64,000 nt of DNA from Pedobacter polaris (lineage in GTDB: Bacteria > Bacteroidota > Bacteroidia > Sphingobacteriales > Sphingobacteriaceae): positions 868,314 to 932,313 of the forward strand of contig NZ_SWBR01000002.1 of the NCBI RefSeq assembly GCF_005116505.1, given 5' to 3'. Below the pieces are notes generated by a model. That model was not told the origin of the DNA, made no database searches, and saw only the letters and a list, made by a program, of their open reading frames with translations. Made by a program: the position numbers and the translations under genes. The number at the start of each line of letters is the position of its first letter. Position 1 is the first letter of the stretch. Shown here in pieces: positions 62,071 through 64,000 of this stretch.

Positions 62071-63687
62071 TCAGTCTTCAAGTGGTAGGCTGAAATAAAA
62101 GGTAGAGCCTTTACCCAGCTCGCTCTGTGCCCAGATTTTACCGCCATGGAGCCGTACAATCTCTGCACTAAGGTAAAGACCAATCCCAAATCCAGAAATA
62201 TTTTTGGTTTGCCTGCCCGAGACCCTATAATAACGCTCAAAGATCCGCTCCAAGTCATGCGGAGCGATGCCAAGCCCTTGGTCAGAAACTGAGAAAACAA
62301 GTTCCCCATTATTACAGGAGCAGTCCATTTCTACCCTGCCACCAGTGGGAGAATACTTTACTGCATTGCCCATGAGATTAGTTACTACCGAGATGATCTT
62401 TTCCCTATCGGCCATTACCATGTGCACGTCCCTGCAGTCCATCACTAGCTGATGACCAGATGAAGACAACTGCAGCTCCTCCATTGCCTCTACTACAAGG
62501 CTGGTAAAATCTATTTGGGTTTTTTCGATATGAATTTGTCCAGACTCTAATCTGGATACATTTAAAAAACCATTGATCATCTCAGTCATCCGTTTCACCT
62601 GACCAGCTGCCCGGTCCATCCCATCTATGAGAAAACCATCAGCTGAACCAGCTTTGCGCAACCTAATGCCAGCCAACTGCACAATTGCCTGAAGTGAAGT
62701 GAGTGGCGTTTTTAACTCATGACTCACTATCCCTATAAAATCGTTCTTGCGAATTTCTTCTCGCTTGCGCTCTGTCACCTCAATGGCAAAGACCAATATA
62801 CCAACAGCCTTCCCTTTCCCATCCAATCTGGCTTGATAGGTAAAATCAAAGTATCGGTTCTCCACTTCTCCTCCATCTGTCCTAGACATCGGTATCAATT
62901 CATCGGTTCCATGATAGGTCTTACCACTGGCCATCACTTCTTCTAAAACACCTATAATGGGGTCGCCCAAAAGTTCAGGAATCGCCTGTAATAACGCCTT
63001 CCCCAATAGCTCTCGCCCTGGAAAAAGCTGTTGATATAGTGGATTAACCATATCAAAGCGAAGGTCCTGTCCTTCGAGGATACATATTCCTGCTGGGGCC
63101 TGCCTAAAGAATTCCATCAACCGGTCTCGTTCCTGCGCAGTGTGCGCCTGAGACGCTCGCAACTCCTCTTGGGTATTTTCAAGTTCCAAAAAAGCATTGA
63201 CCTTATCAGTTGTTTCTATCACATTGGTTAGCACTCCGCAGATATTGCCTTGTTCATCAAGAATTGGGCTATAGGCAAAGTCGAAATAACATTCTTCTCG
63301 GAAACCGCTTCGTTCTAGAAACACCCTAAAATCTTGTATTCTAACAGGCCTACCTTCCATTACTCCCGCAAACATCGGCCCCACAGTATCCCAGATCTCA
63401 GGAAACGATTCGCTGATGGGAAGGCCCAGCGCTTTAGGATGCTTCAGTGTACCAAGCACCGGACGGTAGGCATCGTTATATAATTGTATATATTCCATGC
63501 CCCAGGTAATGTGCATTGGAAAAGGAGAGCGTAACATAATGCCCACTGAAATCTTAAGCGCAGAAGGCCACTGCTCAGGATCGCCTAGGATCGTATCTTT
63601 CCAAGAAAAGTTTCGGATGAGCTTGCCCATTATTCCGCCCTCGGCCAAAAAGGGATATTGATTTATTGTTGGCACATGTGGGCCCAT
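62071..63687 (-). CDS. Two-PAS sensor histidine kinase
   Basis: A 538-aa soluble kinase. PAS 1 (about 25-145) opens with LGDPEQWPSALKISVGIMLR and includes FDFAYSPILDEQGNICGVLT; a short coiled coil follows; PAS 2 (about 172-310) has FFRQAPAGICILEGQDLRFD. The core is HisKA (DFIGIVSHELKTPLTSLQAI) and HATPase (NLMGNAVKYSPTGG, DQGLGI, ISGFGIGLYLSAEI). It has no TM helix or signal peptide. It lies 71 bp upstream of the truncated-type kinase gene, in the same direction. Confidence 0.94.
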   Translation of the reverse strand: MGPHVPTINQYPFLAEGGIMGKLIRNFSWKDTILGDPEQWPSALKISVGIMLRSPFPMHITWGMEYIQLYNDAYRPVLGTLKHPKALGLPISESFPEIWDTVGPMFAGVMEGRPVRIQDFRVFLERSGFREECYFDFAYSPILDEQGNICGVLTNVIETTDKVNAFLELENTQEELRASQAHTAQERDRLMEFFRQAPAGICILEGQDLRFDMVNPLYQQLFPGRELLGKALLQAIPELLGDPIIGVLEEVMASGKTYHGTDELIPMSRTDGGEVENRYFDFTYQARLDGKGKAVGILVFAIEVTERKREEIRKNDFIGIVSHELKTPLTSLQAIVQLAGIRLRKAGSADGFLIDGMDRAAGQVKRMTEMINGFLNVSRLESGQIHIEKTQIDFTSLVVEAMEELQLSSSGHQLVMDCRDVHMVMADREKIISVVTNLMGNAVKYSPTGGRVEMDCSCNNGELVFSVSDQGLGIAPHDLERIFERYYRVSGRQTKNISGFGIGLYLSAEIVRLHGGKIWAQSELGKGSTFYFSLPLED

Positions 63688-63919
63688 AATTAAGTATTGA
63701 ACTTATGTAACCCATTAGTAGAACAATTGTTTTTATTTATCGGCTGTTTGCATCAGTCTCCTTCTCAACTCTAAAAGAATTCTTAGCTTGAGTATTGTCT
63801 TAATCAACATTGCAACTGCTTTTAGCATCAAACACCATCTTGCAAGGTAAAATGTAGTATACTAGGAAAATTGGGAAGATACGAAATTAATAGCCTACCT
63901 TGCCATAAACCTATCTCCC

Positions 63920-64000
63920 ATGAAAATCGCAGTCTTCAGTACCCGCAACTATGACCAGCAGTTCCTAGAACAGTTTAACACCGGTCATGAGCTTACCTTT
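63920..64000 (+). CDS. 2-hydroxyacid (D-lactate) dehydrogenase, N-terminal part (runs off the window)
   Basis: The first 27 codons are visible: MKIAVFSTRNYDQQFLEQFN then TGHELTF. This start is typical of D-lactate dehydrogenases of the D-2-hydroxyacid family. The rest is beyond the window edge, so the NAD-binding and catalytic residues cannot be checked. Confidence 0.75.
   Translation, partial: MKIAVFSTRNYDQQFLEQFNTGHELTF

Noticed and set aside
61893..62309. 138-codon minus-strand ORF overlapping two kinase genes
   Set aside because: It reads a different frame across the HATPase end of one kinase and the start of the next. Both overlapping readings have clear domains.
1..64000. CRISPR array
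   Set aside because: The repeats found are long, few, mosaic and hairpin-rich. No series of short direct repeats with equal spacers exists and no cas gene is seen.
1..64000. tRNA, rRNA or transposase genes
   Set aside because: No cloverleaf, rRNA segment or transposase domain was recognised. The composite repeats carry no transposase of their own.

Overview
The window looks like a chromosomal segment of a Bacteroidota member, most likely a Pedobacter-like member of the Sphingobacteriaceae. The grounds are SusC/SusD pairs, a hybrid two-component regulator (HTCS), TAnnTTTG-type promoters, a fused CrtYcd lycopene cyclase, and intergenic repeats of the kind seen in that group. The genus is inferred; no rRNA or tRNA gene is visible.

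Region 1 (1-19054, all minus strand) is a polysaccharide utilisation locus with two susC/susD units, an HTCS, and enzymes with signal peptides: a GH43-like galactosidase/arabinosidase, a BNR_4 beta-propeller (lyase or rhamnosidase type), a DUF2264 protein and a GH105 unsaturated uronyl hydrolase. The mix fits a plant glycan with galactan and Rha-GlcA ends, such as arabinogalactan or gum arabic, though the substrate is inference.

Region 2 (19055-25400) holds dense mosaic repeats around a CehA/PHP-like secreted protein, a transglutaminase-like secreted protein and an Hsp20. Related repeats recur at 32.7-33.2 kb and 38.9-39.8 kb. Seven copies of one structured module (here called B) lie in about 20 kb, all in the same orientation and all intergenic.

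Region 3 (25845-32504, minus) is a poorly described cluster: an unknown 132-aa protein, a multi-pass membrane protein, a HisKA_3 kinase and a NarL-type regulator, followed by a cytoplasmic-looking PG-binding/GH25 muramidase, three DUF2589-type proteins, a zinc ribbon and two tandemly duplicated 90-aa proteins. It is the best candidate here for an undescribed system.

Region 4 (33302-38726, minus) is a translationally coupled carotenoid operon: CarH-like MerR regulator, crtI, crtB, unknown, idi, crtZ, crtYcd. It would give zeaxanthin-type pigment from GGPP. The regulator keeps the Wx9EH signature of B12 photoreceptors, and a 36-bp palindrome overlaps the predicted -7 element.

Region 5 (39832-64000) holds a Pif1-like helicase with an HRDC domain and an AI-2E family permease, then a stress and DNA-repair neighbourhood: two DUF3606 proteins, an Fpg/Nei homologue lacking the catalytic proline, LigD (no Ku in the window), Mn catalase, CinA-C, a ferritin-like YciE/F protein with a histone-H1-like tail, DUF72, SRPBCC, OmpA, PRC-barrel, a CheB-CheR-PAS-kinase fusion, a DUF2383/PA2169-type protein, three more sensor kinases or fragments and a lone receiver. 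The window ends in the start of a 2-hydroxyacid dehydrogenase.
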